A stretch of DNA of 64,000 bases from UBA10364 sp905182675 (GTDB taxonomy: Bacteria > Bacteroidota > Bacteroidia > Flavobacteriales > Schleiferiaceae). The position numbers were made by a program, and so were the translations under genes. The notes under the pieces were generated by a model. That model was not told the DNA's origin and searched no databases. It saw only the letters and a program-made list of their open reading frames with translations. The DNA is taken from positions 1-64,000 of the forward strand of contig CAWVWE010000001.1 in assembly GCA_963933975.1 (NCBI GenBank), written 5' to 3'. Below, piece after piece: positions 36,320 through 45,580 of the stretch (the stretch's first letter is position 1; every line of letters starts with the position of its first letter).

Positions 36320-37759
36320 CTATTGTCTAGTGTAATCTCTAAAGTACTCTTGATTCTCTTGTGTTCTAAGCCCTTCAAAGATAAATGCTGATTTATTTGG
36401 AACTATTGGTGTCTGAAGTTTTTCGTTGTGCCAATTTTCATAGGTCGTGAAATCTACGGCTACGCGATCTTCAAGACGTTCAAATAACCTAAGCTTAGCA
36501 ACTTTATTCCACCCGGATTGCACAGTGCCTTGGAATACCTTTGCCTTGCTACCTGATCCATATCCCATGAAACCTATGACTTTCCCTGTCAAGGATTCCT
36601 TACGCTGGGCGGCATCGCATAGCGTACTAATTAAACCCATGAAAATGGATGCGGTATACATATTCCCAATCAAGCTTGACGCTCGTTCTGCAGGCTCTAG
36701 TGCCTTCGATACATAATTTTTGTAGTACGAACTCTTGCTAAAGGCCCTTACCCATGTCTTCGCTTCTTCTTTATCTTCCGGCTTTTCGCCATCCATAGCA
36801 GCAACTATCTCCGCCCATCTTCCGTTCTCTTTCATCCAATCTAGGTAGAAATTGACCAGCATTCGTCTACCGTGAAAAGCGTAGGGAAGATGCATGACGA
36901 CGCGATCCCACTCTAGAGCAGGGTTCACATTGATTTTCGTGCCAAAGTGCGCTAGAGCTTCTTTAACACGCCCTACGTAGGCGCTGTTACTGTATTGACC
37001 ATCGAAAACAGGTTCTTCATGATACGTCCTGAGCATTGTGTTGCCGCCCCAGAAACCATTCGCCTTGGATAAGCGTTCTTCTGCGTCCTCTGTGGACAAC
37101 GACAACCCCAATAACTGTGCGGCCTCTACTAAAACAGCTGCCTTTGTGTGGGTTCTTCTTGGTTTAAAGAAATCACGTTCGCCTTTCGTAGCAACACCGA
37201 TCTCTTCGCTGAGACTTATGATCTCCGGGTCAGCACAAACAAGCAGAGCTACAGCCCCCGCTCCTTGGGTGTATTCACCGGAAGAATTCAGTTCATATTT
37301 CGCTAAATCCGATGCCACTACAATGGCCTTCATTTCCGGATGTTGTTTTACGTAAAGACAGGCATTCTCTAAGGCATCTATAGCACCTATACAAGCAAAG
37401 GTCATGTCAACAACATCAGTGTTTCGCAATGATCTTGGTCCGTGCTGCTCTTCTAAAGTATGCTCCAAAAGATCTAGAATATAGGTAGCTGTGGGCTTCG
37501 CACTGTCAAGTGCACTTTCTGTTCCTAGATATAACCTTCCCACTTTTGAAGGGTCTAATTTTTCGTTCGTGAACAACTCAAGACAAGCATTGGCTCCCAT
37601 AGAGGCAGCATCTTCATCTATATCAGGAAAAGACATAGAGGTCAAGCCTAGGCCTTTATTCAACTTGGCATATTCTATTTTTCTAGCGTTAGCCAGGGTT
37701 TCAATAGGCAAATAATGGTGAGGAACGTAATAGGAAAGAGCATCTATACCGATTTTCAT
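36320..37759 (-). CDS. mvaS: Hydroxymethylglutaryl-CoA synthase
   Basis: A 479-residue thiolase-fold enzyme that condenses acetyl-CoA and acetoacetyl-CoA into HMG-CoA, the first committed step of the mevalonate pathway. The catalytic cysteine is Cys123 in MTFACIGAIDAL, a conserved glutamate is in LGTESALDS (Glu81), and a histidine is in HLPYAFHGRRM. GYGSGSKA near the C-terminus completes the family pattern. It is longer than typical bacterial MvaS (about 385-400) and closer to eukaryotic and Bacteroidota forms. It is the isoprenoid feed for carotenoids, retinal and quinones. It sits between sufT and DUF2480; the 142-bp gap upstream probably holds its promoter. Confidence 0.88.
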   Translation of the reverse strand: MKIGIDALSYYVPHHYLPIETLANARKIEYAKLNKGLGLTSMSFPDIDEDAASMGANACLELFTNEKLDPSKVGRLYLGTESALDSAKPTATYILDLLEHTLEEQHGPRSLRNTDVVDMTFACIGAIDALENACLYVKQHPEMKAIVVASDLAKYELNSSGEYTQGAGAVALLVCADPEIISLSEEIGVATKGERDFFKPRRTHTKAAVLVEAAQLLGLSLSTEDAEERLSKANGFWGGNTMLRTYHEEPVFDGQYSNSAYVGRVKEALAHFGTKINVNPALEWDRVVMHLPYAFHGRRMLVNFYLDWMKENGRWAEIVAAMDGEKPEDKEEAKTWVRAFSKSSYYKNYVSKALEPAERASSLIGNMYTASIFMGLISTLCDAAQRKESLTGKVIGFMGYGSGSKAKVFQGTVQSGWNKVAKLRLFERLEDRVAVDFTTYENWHNEKLQTPIVPNKSAFIFEGLRTQENQEYFRDYTRQ

Positions 37760-37901
37760 CTAGCGGATGTTAAAGTTTAACAATTTGGTAGGGGATAGCA
37801 TCAATTTTCAATAAGTGAGCGGCTCAATAATGACAACTTTAACGACATTAGTGGTTAAAGGTTCTTTATTTATGACAATTTTCAACCATTAGACTGTTGA
37901 T

Positions 37902-38234
37902 TTACAGCATTCCAAGCTCAAGCATGGCTTCTTCGCTCATCATACTCTTGTCCCAAGTTGGTTCAAATGTAATCTCAACCTCAGCATCACGTACGCTGTC
38001 TATGGCCCTAGCCTTTTCTTTGACTTCCTGCGGCATACTCTCTGCAACAGGGCAGTTGGGTGAAGTCAAGGTCATCAGAATATGGACATCTCTCTCTGTG
38101 CTCACTTTGACATCATAAATCAAACCTAGTTGATAGATATCCACAGGAATTTCGGGATCAAAAATAGTACACAATACAGCGACCACTTCTTCTCCAATTT
38201 TCTGCATTTCACTATGTGTAAGTTCCTCGCTCAT
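37902..38234 (-). CDS. sufT: SufT/DUF59 (MIP18) iron-sulfur assembly factor
   Basis: A 110-residue DUF59 protein with the two signature segments: DPEIPVDIYQLGLIYDV and TSPNCPVAES, the latter with the conserved cysteine. Such proteins help mature Fe-S proteins. It is the last gene of the suf operon, 11 bp after sufE. No terminator is evident in the 142-bp gap that follows. Confidence 0.9.
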   Translation of the reverse strand: MSEELTHSEMQKIGEEVVAVLCTIFDPEIPVDIYQLGLIYDVKVSTERDVHILMTLTSPNCPVAESMPQEVKEKARAIDSVRDAEVEITFEPTWDKSMMSEEAMLELGML

Positions 38235-38245
38235 CTCGTTTTCTG

Positions 38246-38662
38246 TTAACCGGCAAATACCAGTGCGTAATATTTCATTTGAGTAATCATGCTCATTAGT
38301 CCGTTTGCTCTGGTCGGACTTAAATGGTCCTTTAATCCCATTTTCTCTAAAAAACTCAGGTCTGCATGAGCGACTTCTTTTGCTGGCTGGTCGCTAAATA
38401 CATCGATCAACATGGCTACGATACCTTTGGCAATGATCGCATCTGCGTCCGCTTTAAAGACAACATTGTCACCTTTCTTTTCAGCTTTTAGCCAGACCTT
38501 GCTTTGACATCCCTTAACCAGTAAATCCTCTTCTTTTTCTTCTTCGGAAAGCGTCGTCATAGATTTCCCCATCTCAATAATGTGGTTGTACTTATCCATC
38601 CACTCCTCTATGAAGTCGAAATCATCGATCAGAACTTGCTGCTTTTCTTGGATACTACTCAT
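38246..38662 (-). CDS. sufE: SufE sulfur acceptor
   Basis: A 138-residue SufE. The persulfide-accepting cysteine is in LVKGCQSKVWL (about residue 52). SufE takes sulfur from SufS and hands it to the SufBCD scaffold. It lies 3 bp after sufS and 11 bp before sufT, inside the operon. The length is normal for the family. Confidence 0.93.
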   Translation of the reverse strand: MSSIQEKQQVLIDDFDFIEEWMDKYNHIIEMGKSMTTLSEEEKEEDLLVKGCQSKVWLKAEKKGDNVVFKADADAIIAKGIVAMLIDVFSDQPAKEVAHADLSFLEKMGLKDHLSPTRANGLMSMITQMKYYALVFAG

Positions 38663-38665
38663 GGC

Positions 38666-39883
38666 TTATTTCAACATGTTAACCGCTTTTTCAAGAGCCG
38701 CTTTAAATAGGTCTACCTCTTCTTTCGTATTGTACAGTGCGAAACTTGCACGTGCAGTACCAGTTACGCAAAAGGCATCCATAATGGGTTGAGTGCAGTG
38801 CTGTCCAGTGCGGATTGCCACGCCTTGCTGATCTAACAACACCCCCAAATCATATGGGTGTGTGCCATCCACAACAAAACTCAAGACACTCGCTTTATGC
38901 ATTGAGTCCCCTATGATTCTAAACCCTTCAATAGGGCTGCATTGTTCTACAGCATACGCGAGTAGTTCAGCCTCATGCGCCGCAATGTTTTCAATGCCAA
39001 GTTCATTAACAAAAGTTAATGCTGCTCCGAAACCAATGATTCCCTCAATATGAGGCGTACCTGCTTCAAACTTATGAGGAATACCGGCGTATGAACTTTT
39101 TTCCATGGTTACCGTCTCGATCATTTCACCTCCACCTTGATAGGGCGGTAAAGCTTCTAACCGTTCTCGTTTGCCGTAGAGAATACCTAGACCCGTAGGT
39201 CCATACATTTTATGTGAAGAAAGGGTGAAAAAATCTACGCCCCAATCCTGAACATCCACCATGGCATGTGGTCCACTTTGTGCACCATCTACGAGTGTCC
39301 ACGCCCCAACAGATTGCGCTTTTTTGAGCAGCAGTTGGACCGGGTTAATGGTACCTAACGCGTTTGAAATATGATTAAAGGAGACCACGGCGGTATCCTC
39401 ATCAATAATAGTATCTACATCATTAATGACAAGTTCGCCTTGAGCGTTTACAGGAAAGTATCGCAATTCAGCGCCGGTACGTTCACAAAGCATTTGCCAA
39501 GGAACGATATTGCTATGGTGCTCCATTTCCGTAATAACTACATTCTGCCCCTTCTTAACGATACTTGATAGACCAAACGCTATGGTATTGATGCTGTCCG
39601 TAATCCCTCGGGTAAATATAATTTCTGCAGCTTCCTTTGCATTAATGTGTGCTCGCACTTGCTCTCTAACAGACTCCATTCCATCCGTTGCGCGTTGGCT
39701 CAATGTGTGCACTCCGCGATGAACGTTGGCATTGTAGTTCAGGTAGTAATCAGATATCGCATTGATTACTGCAAGAGGCTTCTGTGATGTGGCAGCATTG
39801 TCCAGGTAAACTAGAGGATGCCCGTGAATCGTTTGATTCAGAATGGGGAACTGTGCTCTTATGTCGTGGACGTTATAGGCCAT
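38666..39883 (-). CDS. sufS: SufS cysteine desulfurase
   Basis: A 405-residue PLP enzyme that takes sulfur from cysteine for Fe-S clusters. It shows LDNAATSQKP at the N-terminus, the PLP lysine in LSSHKMYGPTGLG, and the catalytic cysteine in the RTGQHCTQPIM loop. The RxGxHC loop marks group II desulfurases (SufS rather than IscS). It begins 1 bp after the sufD stop, so it is tightly coupled. Confidence 0.96.
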   Translation of the reverse strand: MAYNVHDIRAQFPILNQTIHGHPLVYLDNAATSQKPLAVINAISDYYLNYNANVHRGVHTLSQRATDGMESVREQVRAHINAKEAAEIIFTRGITDSINTIAFGLSSIVKKGQNVVITEMEHHSNIVPWQMLCERTGAELRYFPVNAQGELVINDVDTIIDEDTAVVSFNHISNALGTINPVQLLLKKAQSVGAWTLVDGAQSGPHAMVDVQDWGVDFFTLSSHKMYGPTGLGILYGKRERLEALPPYQGGGEMIETVTMEKSSYAGIPHKFEAGTPHIEGIIGFGAALTFVNELGIENIAAHEAELLAYAVEQCSPIEGFRIIGDSMHKASVLSFVVDGTHPYDLGVLLDQQGVAIRTGQHCTQPIMDAFCVTGTARASFALYNTKEEVDLFKAALEKAVNMLK

Positions 39884-39884
39884 A

Positions 39885-41204
39885 TTAGAGTGCGAATTCT
39901 AGATTAATACCGAGTTTTTCAGCAATAACACGGTTTAAGCGTGTTGCTAATTGTGGGATCTTGACATATTCAAGGGCATCGGAAGCAAATGCATAGGTCA
40001 TTAGGCCTTGTGCTTCGCTTTTCGGAATACCTCTGGAACGGAGATAGAATAGTGCGTTCTTATCTAACTGACCTATCGTACATCCATGAGAACAACGAAC
40101 ATCGTCTGCAAAAATTTCTAGCTGGGGTTTTGCATCAATATACGCTTTGTCGCTCAAAAGAATGTTATCATTTTGCTGGAAAGCATTTGTCTTTTGTGCT
40201 TTTTGACGTACAATAACTTTACCGTTGAAAATCCCGTGACTCTTACCGAGGTAAATCCCCTTGTACAGCTCTCGACTGTAACAATGTGGTTCTTGATGGT
40301 CAACCAATGTGTGGTGATCAACTGTCTGGCCATCTCCAATGATGGTAACGCCATCCATGTGACTTTCGCAATGCTCACCTGCCGAGTAGAAATGCAGGTT
40401 ATTTCTAATCAATTTACCTCCGAAGCTATACGTACCCACGTGCACATTACTTTGACGCTCTTGCATCACATGTGTATTGTCTACTAAGGAAGCGTGGGTG
40501 ACGTCATTTTGAACCTTATAATAGCTCACTCTTGAGTCTTGTGCAGCAAATACTTCGCTTACAAAATTGGTAAAATTAACAGTGCTACCTAAATTTTGAT
40601 GGCGCTCGACAATTTGTACTTCCGCATTCTGCTCCACTATAATCAAGTTGCGTACTTGAGAAAAAGAAGGTCCATTTTCCTCTGTGGTCAAATAGAGAAC
40701 TTCAATAGGCTTGTCAACAGTTTGATTATTTTTCACTCTAATAAACGCCCCATCATCCGCGAATGCAGTATTGAGATCAACAAAAGTCTCTCCCTTTGGA
40801 GCAGCTTTACCCAGATATTCAGCGATCGTATCAGGATACTTATTCAACGCTGAAGCGAAGGTGCAAATGTCAAATTCACTATGCGTTGTTTCACTGAGCC
40901 AAGAGCTGTATTTCCCGTTGATGAATACTAGTTTATAAGTATCCAGATCACTGAGAAGAAACTGCTTGATGTCTGAAAACGCAACGGCATCCTCGCTTTT
41001 CAATAATATTTTGTAGTCGTGCTTTAGTACCGGCTTTAAATTCGTGTACTTCCACTCTTCATCTTTTGTACTTGGAAACCCTGTGAGCTCAAAGCGGTCT
41101 AACGCCTCTTTTCGCATGCCGGCCACATGAAGGTTTCGACCACCGTTTAGTTGAGGTTCTACTACAACAAAAGAAGAGAGTAAGTCTTGTGCTAAATTTG
41201 TCAT
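39885..41204 (-). CDS. sufD: SufD scaffold subunit
   Basis: A 439-residue SufD. It belongs to the SufB/SufD right-handed beta-helix family; CSHGCTIGQLD and YLRSRGIPKSEAQGLMTYAFA near the C-terminus are the SufD signature. The N-terminal part has the DEEWKYTNL motif. It forms the SufBC2D scaffold complex in the cytoplasm. Its start overlaps the sufC stop by 4 bp. Confidence 0.95.
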   Translation of the reverse strand: MTNLAQDLLSSFVVVEPQLNGGRNLHVAGMRKEALDRFELTGFPSTKDEEWKYTNLKPVLKHDYKILLKSEDAVAFSDIKQFLLSDLDTYKLVFINGKYSSWLSETTHSEFDICTFASALNKYPDTIAEYLGKAAPKGETFVDLNTAFADDGAFIRVKNNQTVDKPIEVLYLTTEENGPSFSQVRNLIIVEQNAEVQIVERHQNLGSTVNFTNFVSEVFAAQDSRVSYYKVQNDVTHASLVDNTHVMQERQSNVHVGTYSFGGKLIRNNLHFYSAGEHCESHMDGVTIIGDGQTVDHHTLVDHQEPHCYSRELYKGIYLGKSHGIFNGKVIVRQKAQKTNAFQQNDNILLSDKAYIDAKPQLEIFADDVRCSHGCTIGQLDKNALFYLRSRGIPKSEAQGLMTYAFASDALEYVKIPQLATRLNRVIAEKLGINLEFAL

Positions 41205-41950
41205 GCGTTTTCCTCCTTGATCCAGTCGTATCCTTTAGCTTCGAGCTCTATCGCTAGGTTTTTGTCACCGCTCTTCACGATTTTACCATTATACAGCACA
41301 TGTACGAAGTCAGGCTCAATGTAGTCCAGTAATCTCTGGTAGTGAGTGATGACAAGTACAGCGTTATCAGCGCTTCTGAGCTTGTTTACACCGTTTGCAA
41401 CAATACGAAGTGCGTCAATATCTAAACCAGAATCAGTCTCATCTAGGATGGCTAGTTTTGGCTCTAACATGGCCATTTGAAAAATCTCATTCCGCTTTTT
41501 TTCACCTCCAGAGAACCCTTCGTTCAGACTTCTACTGAGATAACTCTTATCCATCTCTAAAAGCGCTGATTTCTCTCGCATTTTAGACAACATTTCTCTA
41601 GCATCCATAGGTTCTTCACCACGTCCCTTGCGAGTTTCATTGATGGCTGTCTTTATGAAATTGCTCACCGTCACTCCGGGAATTTCAATAGGGTATTGGA
41701 AACTCAGGAAAATACCTTTGTGTGCACGTTCTTCAGGATCTAGATCTAACAGATCTTCGTCTTCAAAATCGATAGTGCCGCCAGTTACTTCATAGTCTTC
41801 TCGACCAGCAATGACATTACTCAATGTTGATTTCCCAGATCCGTTAGGTCCCATGATAGCGTGAACTTCACCTGGTTTGATCTCTAAATTTATGCCTTTA
41901 AGGATTTCCTTTTCCTCAACTCTGGCGTGTAGGTTGTTGATTTTAATCAT
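41201..41950 (-). CDS. sufC: SufC ATPase subunit
   Basis: A 249-residue ABC-type ATPase of the SufBCD complex. Walker A is GPNGSGKST (about 34-42), the signature is LNEGFSGGEKKR, and Walker B is LAILDETDSGLD. It has no membrane partner, as expected for SufC. It lies 3 bp after sufB and overlaps sufD by 4 bp. Confidence 0.97.
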   Translation of the reverse strand: MIKINNLHARVEEKEILKGINLEIKPGEVHAIMGPNGSGKSTLSNVIAGREDYEVTGGTIDFEDEDLLDLDPEERAHKGIFLSFQYPIEIPGVTVSNFIKTAINETRKGRGEEPMDAREMLSKMREKSALLEMDKSYLSRSLNEGFSGGEKKRNEIFQMAMLEPKLAILDETDSGLDIDALRIVANGVNKLRSADNAVLVITHYQRLLDYIEPDFVHVLYNGKIVKSGDKNLAIELEAKGYDWIKEENA

Positions 41951-41953
41951 GAC

Positions 41954-43390
41954 TTATCCTACGGAACCCTCTAACGAGATCTCCAATAGTTTTTGTGCTT
42001 CTACGGCAAATTCCATAGGAAGCTGGTTGAGTACATCTTTACAATATCCGTTGACGATCAATGCGATGGCCTGTTCTGTTTGGATTCCACGCTGGTTGCA
42101 GTAGAAAAGTTGGTCTTCTCCAATTTTCGAAGTAGTCGCCTCATGCTCTATTTGAGCAGTAGGATGCTGCGCTTCTATATATGGGAAGGTGTGTGCGCCA
42201 CATTGATCTCCCATTAACAGAGAATCACATTGGCTAAAGTTTCGAGCGTTTTCAGCACGGGCACCTATACGCACAAGACCACGATAGCTGTTGTGGCTGT
42301 GTCCTGCGCTGATTCCTTTCGAAATAATGGTGCTCTTGGTGTTTTTCCCCAAGTGAATCATCTTCGTACCGGTATCTGCCTGCTGATAATTATTGGTAAC
42401 AGCAACACTGTAGAATTCGCCTATACTATTGTCTCCTTTGAGGATACACGACGGATATTTCCAGGTTACTGCTGATCCGGTTTCTACTTGAGTCCAGCTA
42501 ATTTTAGCGTTGCGTTCACAAATACCGCGCTTGGTCACAAAATTGAATACCCCTCCTTTGCCTTGAGCATCCCCTGGATACCAATTCTGTACGGTGCTAT
42601 ACTTAATCTCAGCTCCGTCCATAGCAACCAGTTCAACCACTGCCGCGTGCAACTGATTCTCATCGCGTGATGGTGCTGTACACCCTTCAAGGTAACTGAC
42701 AAACGAGCCTTCATCCGCTACAAGCAGAGTACGCTCGAATTGACCAGTACCAGACTCATTAATACGGAAATAAGTACTTAATTCCATAGGACATCTTACG
42801 CCTTTTGGAATGTAACAGAACGATCCGTCCGTAAAGACAGCACTGTTCAGGGCAGCATAAAAGTTATCTCTCTTTGGAACTACCGTACCGATGTGCTTTC
42901 TAACCAATTCCGGGTGTTCAGCTATAGCCTCACTCATGGAACAGAAAATAATTCCTTTCTCTCCCAGTGTTTTCTTAAAAGTTGTTGCTACAGAAACAGA
43001 ATCCACCACAATATCCATGGCGACACCACTCAAACGCTTCTGCTCGTTTAGGCTAATACCTAACTTTTCAAAAGTCTTGAGTAACTCAGGATCTACTTCA
43101 TCTAAACTATCTAATGTTTTCTTTTGCTTAGGAGCGCTATAGTAAGAAATTGCCTGAAAATCTGGTTTCTTATAAGTGACATTTGACCACTCAGGCTCTT
43201 TCATGTCCAGCCAGATTTTGAAGGCATCTAAGCGCCATTCCAACATCCAAGAAGGTTCGTTTTTTTTAGCGCTAATCATACGAATAACATCCTCATTCAA
43301 TCCGGGCGCTACGGTATCACTTTCGATATCAGTTACAAAACCGTATTTATATTCTGAAGCTGTTACTTCGTCTAGAATCTCATCACTCAT
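41954..43390 (-). CDS. sufB: SufB scaffold subunit
   Basis: A 478-residue SufB, the main Fe-S cluster scaffold. Conserved segments include EPSWMLEWRLDAF near the N-terminus, PKGVRCPMELSTYFRIN, FNFVTKRG and HPTAQIEHEATTSKI toward the C-terminus, and DQLFYCNQRG. Length and motifs are normal for SufB. It lies 9 bp after sufA. Confidence 0.97.
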   Translation of the reverse strand: MSDEILDEVTASEYKYGFVTDIESDTVAPGLNEDVIRMISAKKNEPSWMLEWRLDAFKIWLDMKEPEWSNVTYKKPDFQAISYYSAPKQKKTLDSLDEVDPELLKTFEKLGISLNEQKRLSGVAMDIVVDSVSVATTFKKTLGEKGIIFCSMSEAIAEHPELVRKHIGTVVPKRDNFYAALNSAVFTDGSFCYIPKGVRCPMELSTYFRINESGTGQFERTLLVADEGSFVSYLEGCTAPSRDENQLHAAVVELVAMDGAEIKYSTVQNWYPGDAQGKGGVFNFVTKRGICERNAKISWTQVETGSAVTWKYPSCILKGDNSIGEFYSVAVTNNYQQADTGTKMIHLGKNTKSTIISKGISAGHSHNSYRGLVRIGARAENARNFSQCDSLLMGDQCGAHTFPYIEAQHPTAQIEHEATTSKIGEDQLFYCNQRGIQTEQAIALIVNGYCKDVLNQLPMEFAVEAQKLLEISLEGSVG

Positions 43391-43399
43391 AGACTTAAA

Positions 43400-43729
43400 T
43401 TATACTGCGAAACTTTCACCACACCCGCAGGTGCGTGTCGCGTTTGGGTTATTAAAATTGAATCCGCTACCATTTAGGCCACCACTGTATTCCAGGGTAG
43501 TCCCAATCAAGTAAAGGAGGCTTTTTTTCTCTACGACAACTTTAACACCGTTGTCTTCATAGAGTTCGCCTATTTCAGGCTGCTCGGTTGTGAAATCCAT
43601 TTTATATGAAAGGCCAGAACAACCGCCGCTTTCCACTCCTACACTAATGTAGGTGGCGCCCAAGCTCTTGCCTTCTTCTCGCATGAGAGCATCAAGCTTC
43701 ACTTTCGCTTTGTCAGATACTTTTATCAT
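43400..43729 (-). CDS. sufA: SufA/HesB-type iron-sulfur carrier
   Basis: A 109-residue A-type carrier. The three cluster-binding cysteines are in SGGCSGLSYK (about residue 37) and the C-terminal TCGCGESF. It is the first gene of the suf operon and follows the promoter region shared with the divergent thiL. A-type carriers move assembled clusters to target proteins. Confidence 0.94.
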   Translation of the reverse strand: MIKVSDKAKVKLDALMREEGKSLGATYISVGVESGGCSGLSYKMDFTTEQPEIGELYEDNGVKVVVEKKSLLYLIGTTLEYSGGLNGSGFNFNNPNATRTCGCGESFAV

Positions 43730-43760
43730 AATTATTTAGATTCATTCTAAGGTTGCGCCG

Positions 43761-43768
43761 CAAAGTTA
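43761..43768 (-). promoter_or_regulatory. -7 promoter box of the suf operon
   Basis: On the minus strand this reads TAACTTTG, an exact TAnnTTTG match, 32 bp before the sufA start. No convincing -33 TTG lies at the usual distance. No IscR-like palindrome was recognised. Confidence 0.5.
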
Positions 43769-43825
43769 ATAAATAACACTCGTATTTAGTTGCTTTCATG
43801 TACTATAACACGATAACTTCGCTCT

Positions 43826-44869
43826 ATGTTTGATTCGAAAAACCCACAGCGTACACCCATCTCTAGTCTTGGAGAGTTTGGTCTCATAGAGCACCTTACG
43901 AAAAACACCACTTTAAAGCATGCATCTACCGCTTTAGGTATCGGTGATGATGCCGCCCTCATTGACCAAGGCGAGTACTATACCGCCATTTCAACGGACA
44001 TGCTTGTAGAAGGCATTCACTTTGATTTGAGTTATATGCCGTTGAAGCATTTAGGGTACAAAAGTGTCATGGTAAACCTCAGCGATATTTATGCTATGAA
44101 TGGAATGGCACAGCACATTACTGTTGGAATTGCCGTTTCAAATAGATTTCCCGTGGAAGCAGTGGAGGAAATTTATGAAGGAATAAATTTAGCCTGTGCC
44201 CGCTACAATATTGATCTTATTGGTGGCGATACCACGGCATCTCACTCTGGATTGATCCTGTCAATCACTGCTGTAGGTAGAGTAGAGAAGCTAAAATTAG
44301 CCAAAAGATCAGGTGCTAAAAACAATGACCTTGTTGTGGTTTCTGGTGACTTAGGAGGTGCTTACATGGGTCTACAAATCTTAGAACGTGAGAAACAAGT
44401 ATTTATAGAAAACCCAGACATGCAGCCTGAGCTTAACGGCCATGAATATATTCTTGAGCGCCAGTTAAAGCCTGAGTCACGCAAGGACATTATAGAACTT
44501 TTAGAAGGCTTAGAAGTGGTTCCAACTTCAATGATTGACATCAGTGATGGTTTGAGTTCAGAAGTTTTGCATTTGGCTAAATCTTCAAGCGTTCAGTTCA
44601 ATATTTACGAGAATAAAATACCTATTGATCCTTCAATATTCACTTTGTGCGAGGAGTTCAATATGAATACGACCACGGTTGCATTGAGTGGAGGAGAGGA
44701 CTACGAACTACTCTTTACCATTGCTTTGGAGGATCATGATAAAATAAAAGCGAATCCTAACCTAACGATTATTGGTTATGTGAAGGAAGGGTCAGGCGCC
44801 CATTTGATTACTCGAGATGAAAAAGTCGTTGAGCTCAAAGCCCAAGGCTTTAAGCATATGGAGGAATAG
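43826..44869 (+). CDS. thiL: Thiamine-monophosphate kinase
   Basis: A 347-residue ThiL that phosphorylates thiamine monophosphate to the active cofactor thiamine diphosphate. It has the PurM/ThiL fold motifs: GIGDDAALI, STDMLVEGIHFDL, NLSDIYAMNG, GGDTTAS and, later, DISDGLSSEV and SGGEDYELLF. The start is divergent from sufA, 96 bp apart. It converges on batE with only 6 bp between. Confidence 0.95.
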   Translation: MFDSKNPQRTPISSLGEFGLIEHLTKNTTLKHASTALGIGDDAALIDQGEYYTAISTDMLVEGIHFDLSYMPLKHLGYKSVMVNLSDIYAMNGMAQHITVGIAVSNRFPVEAVEEIYEGINLACARYNIDLIGGDTTASHSGLILSITAVGRVEKLKLAKRSGAKNNDLVVVSGDLGGAYMGLQILEREKQVFIENPDMQPELNGHEYILERQLKPESRKDIIELLEGLEVVPTSMIDISDGLSSEVLHLAKSSSVQFNIYENKIPIDPSIFTLCEEFNMNTTTVALSGGEDYELLFTIALEDHDKIKANPNLTIIGYVKEGSGAHLITRDEKVVELKAQGFKHMEE

Positions 44870-44875
44870 GTTAAG

Positions 44876-45580
44876 CTACTTTAGTTGATACTCAGGATAA
44901 ACGCGTTTCCATTGCCTGGACTCAAACCATGCACTGCGCCCATCTCCGATTGCAATCAAGCTCCAACCTTCCTGGGTCCTCGTTATTTTACCAGCACTGC
45001 CTTCGCTGAGGAGTATAATTCGTTTGCCACCTACTGAGGGCTCGCTGTACCCGTAGGAGTTAGGTTCAACAACAATACACTTGGTGTTTTTAGGATGGCT
45101 AATAGCACCAACGGTTAACAGAATGATTCCTATCAGTGTCGTGCTAAAAGGTATTCGCCAATTTATATTCCTATTTGAGAGCCTTTTCCATAAAAGTAAC
45201 AGGGAGGAGGACAGTAAAACAATGGATCCTAATATCACCCATTCTTGTTCACTGAGAGTTCCACGAAACAATTCACTTAACCATTCGATAAGCTCTTGGC
45301 TAGGTTCGATTAGTGCGTCTGCCAGTCGTAAGTTGATCCAATCTAAATTATGTAGGGCATCGGTGTTACTCGGGTCAAAAACTAACGCACGCTCGAAGTA
45401 AAGTTTTGCTTCTCCGTATTCTCCTAACCGGACATAACAGTTGCCTATGTTGTAAAACAACTCTGTGTCTTTAACCCCAACAGAGACTATTTCTTCATAC
45501 TGATCAAGTGCTTTTTGATACAACCCTTGATCGTAAAGCTCCTTAGCCGCAGTACTTAAATCGGTTATATGTTGTTCCAT
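44876..45580 (-). CDS. batE: BatE: TPR protein with membrane helices and SH3-like tail
   Basis: A 234-residue final gene of the Bat (Bacteroides aerotolerance) operon. TPR repeats lie at about 10-85 (GEYGEAKLYFERALVFDPSN), two membrane helices at about 110-130 and 143-162, and an SH3-like domain at about 170-225 (GKRIILLSEGSAGKITRTQEGW). The order of SH3 and membrane helices fits BatE. Its start overlaps the batD stop by 16 bp. Confidence 0.85.
   Translation of the reverse strand: MEQHITDLSTAAKELYDQGLYQKALDQYEEIVSVGVKDTELFYNIGNCYVRLGEYGEAKLYFERALVFDPSNTDALHNLDWINLRLADALIEPSQELIEWLSELFRGTLSEQEWVILGSIVLLSSSLLLLWKRLSNRNINWRIPFSTTLIGIILLTVGAISHPKNTKCIVVEPNSYGYSEPSVGGKRIILLSEGSAGKITRTQEGWSLIAIGDGRSAWFESRQWKRVYPEYQLK

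Noticed and set aside
37038..37355. 105-codon open frame antisense to the HMG-CoA synthase gene
   Set aside because: Shadow of the conserved coding strand; no start context, no resemblance to any family.
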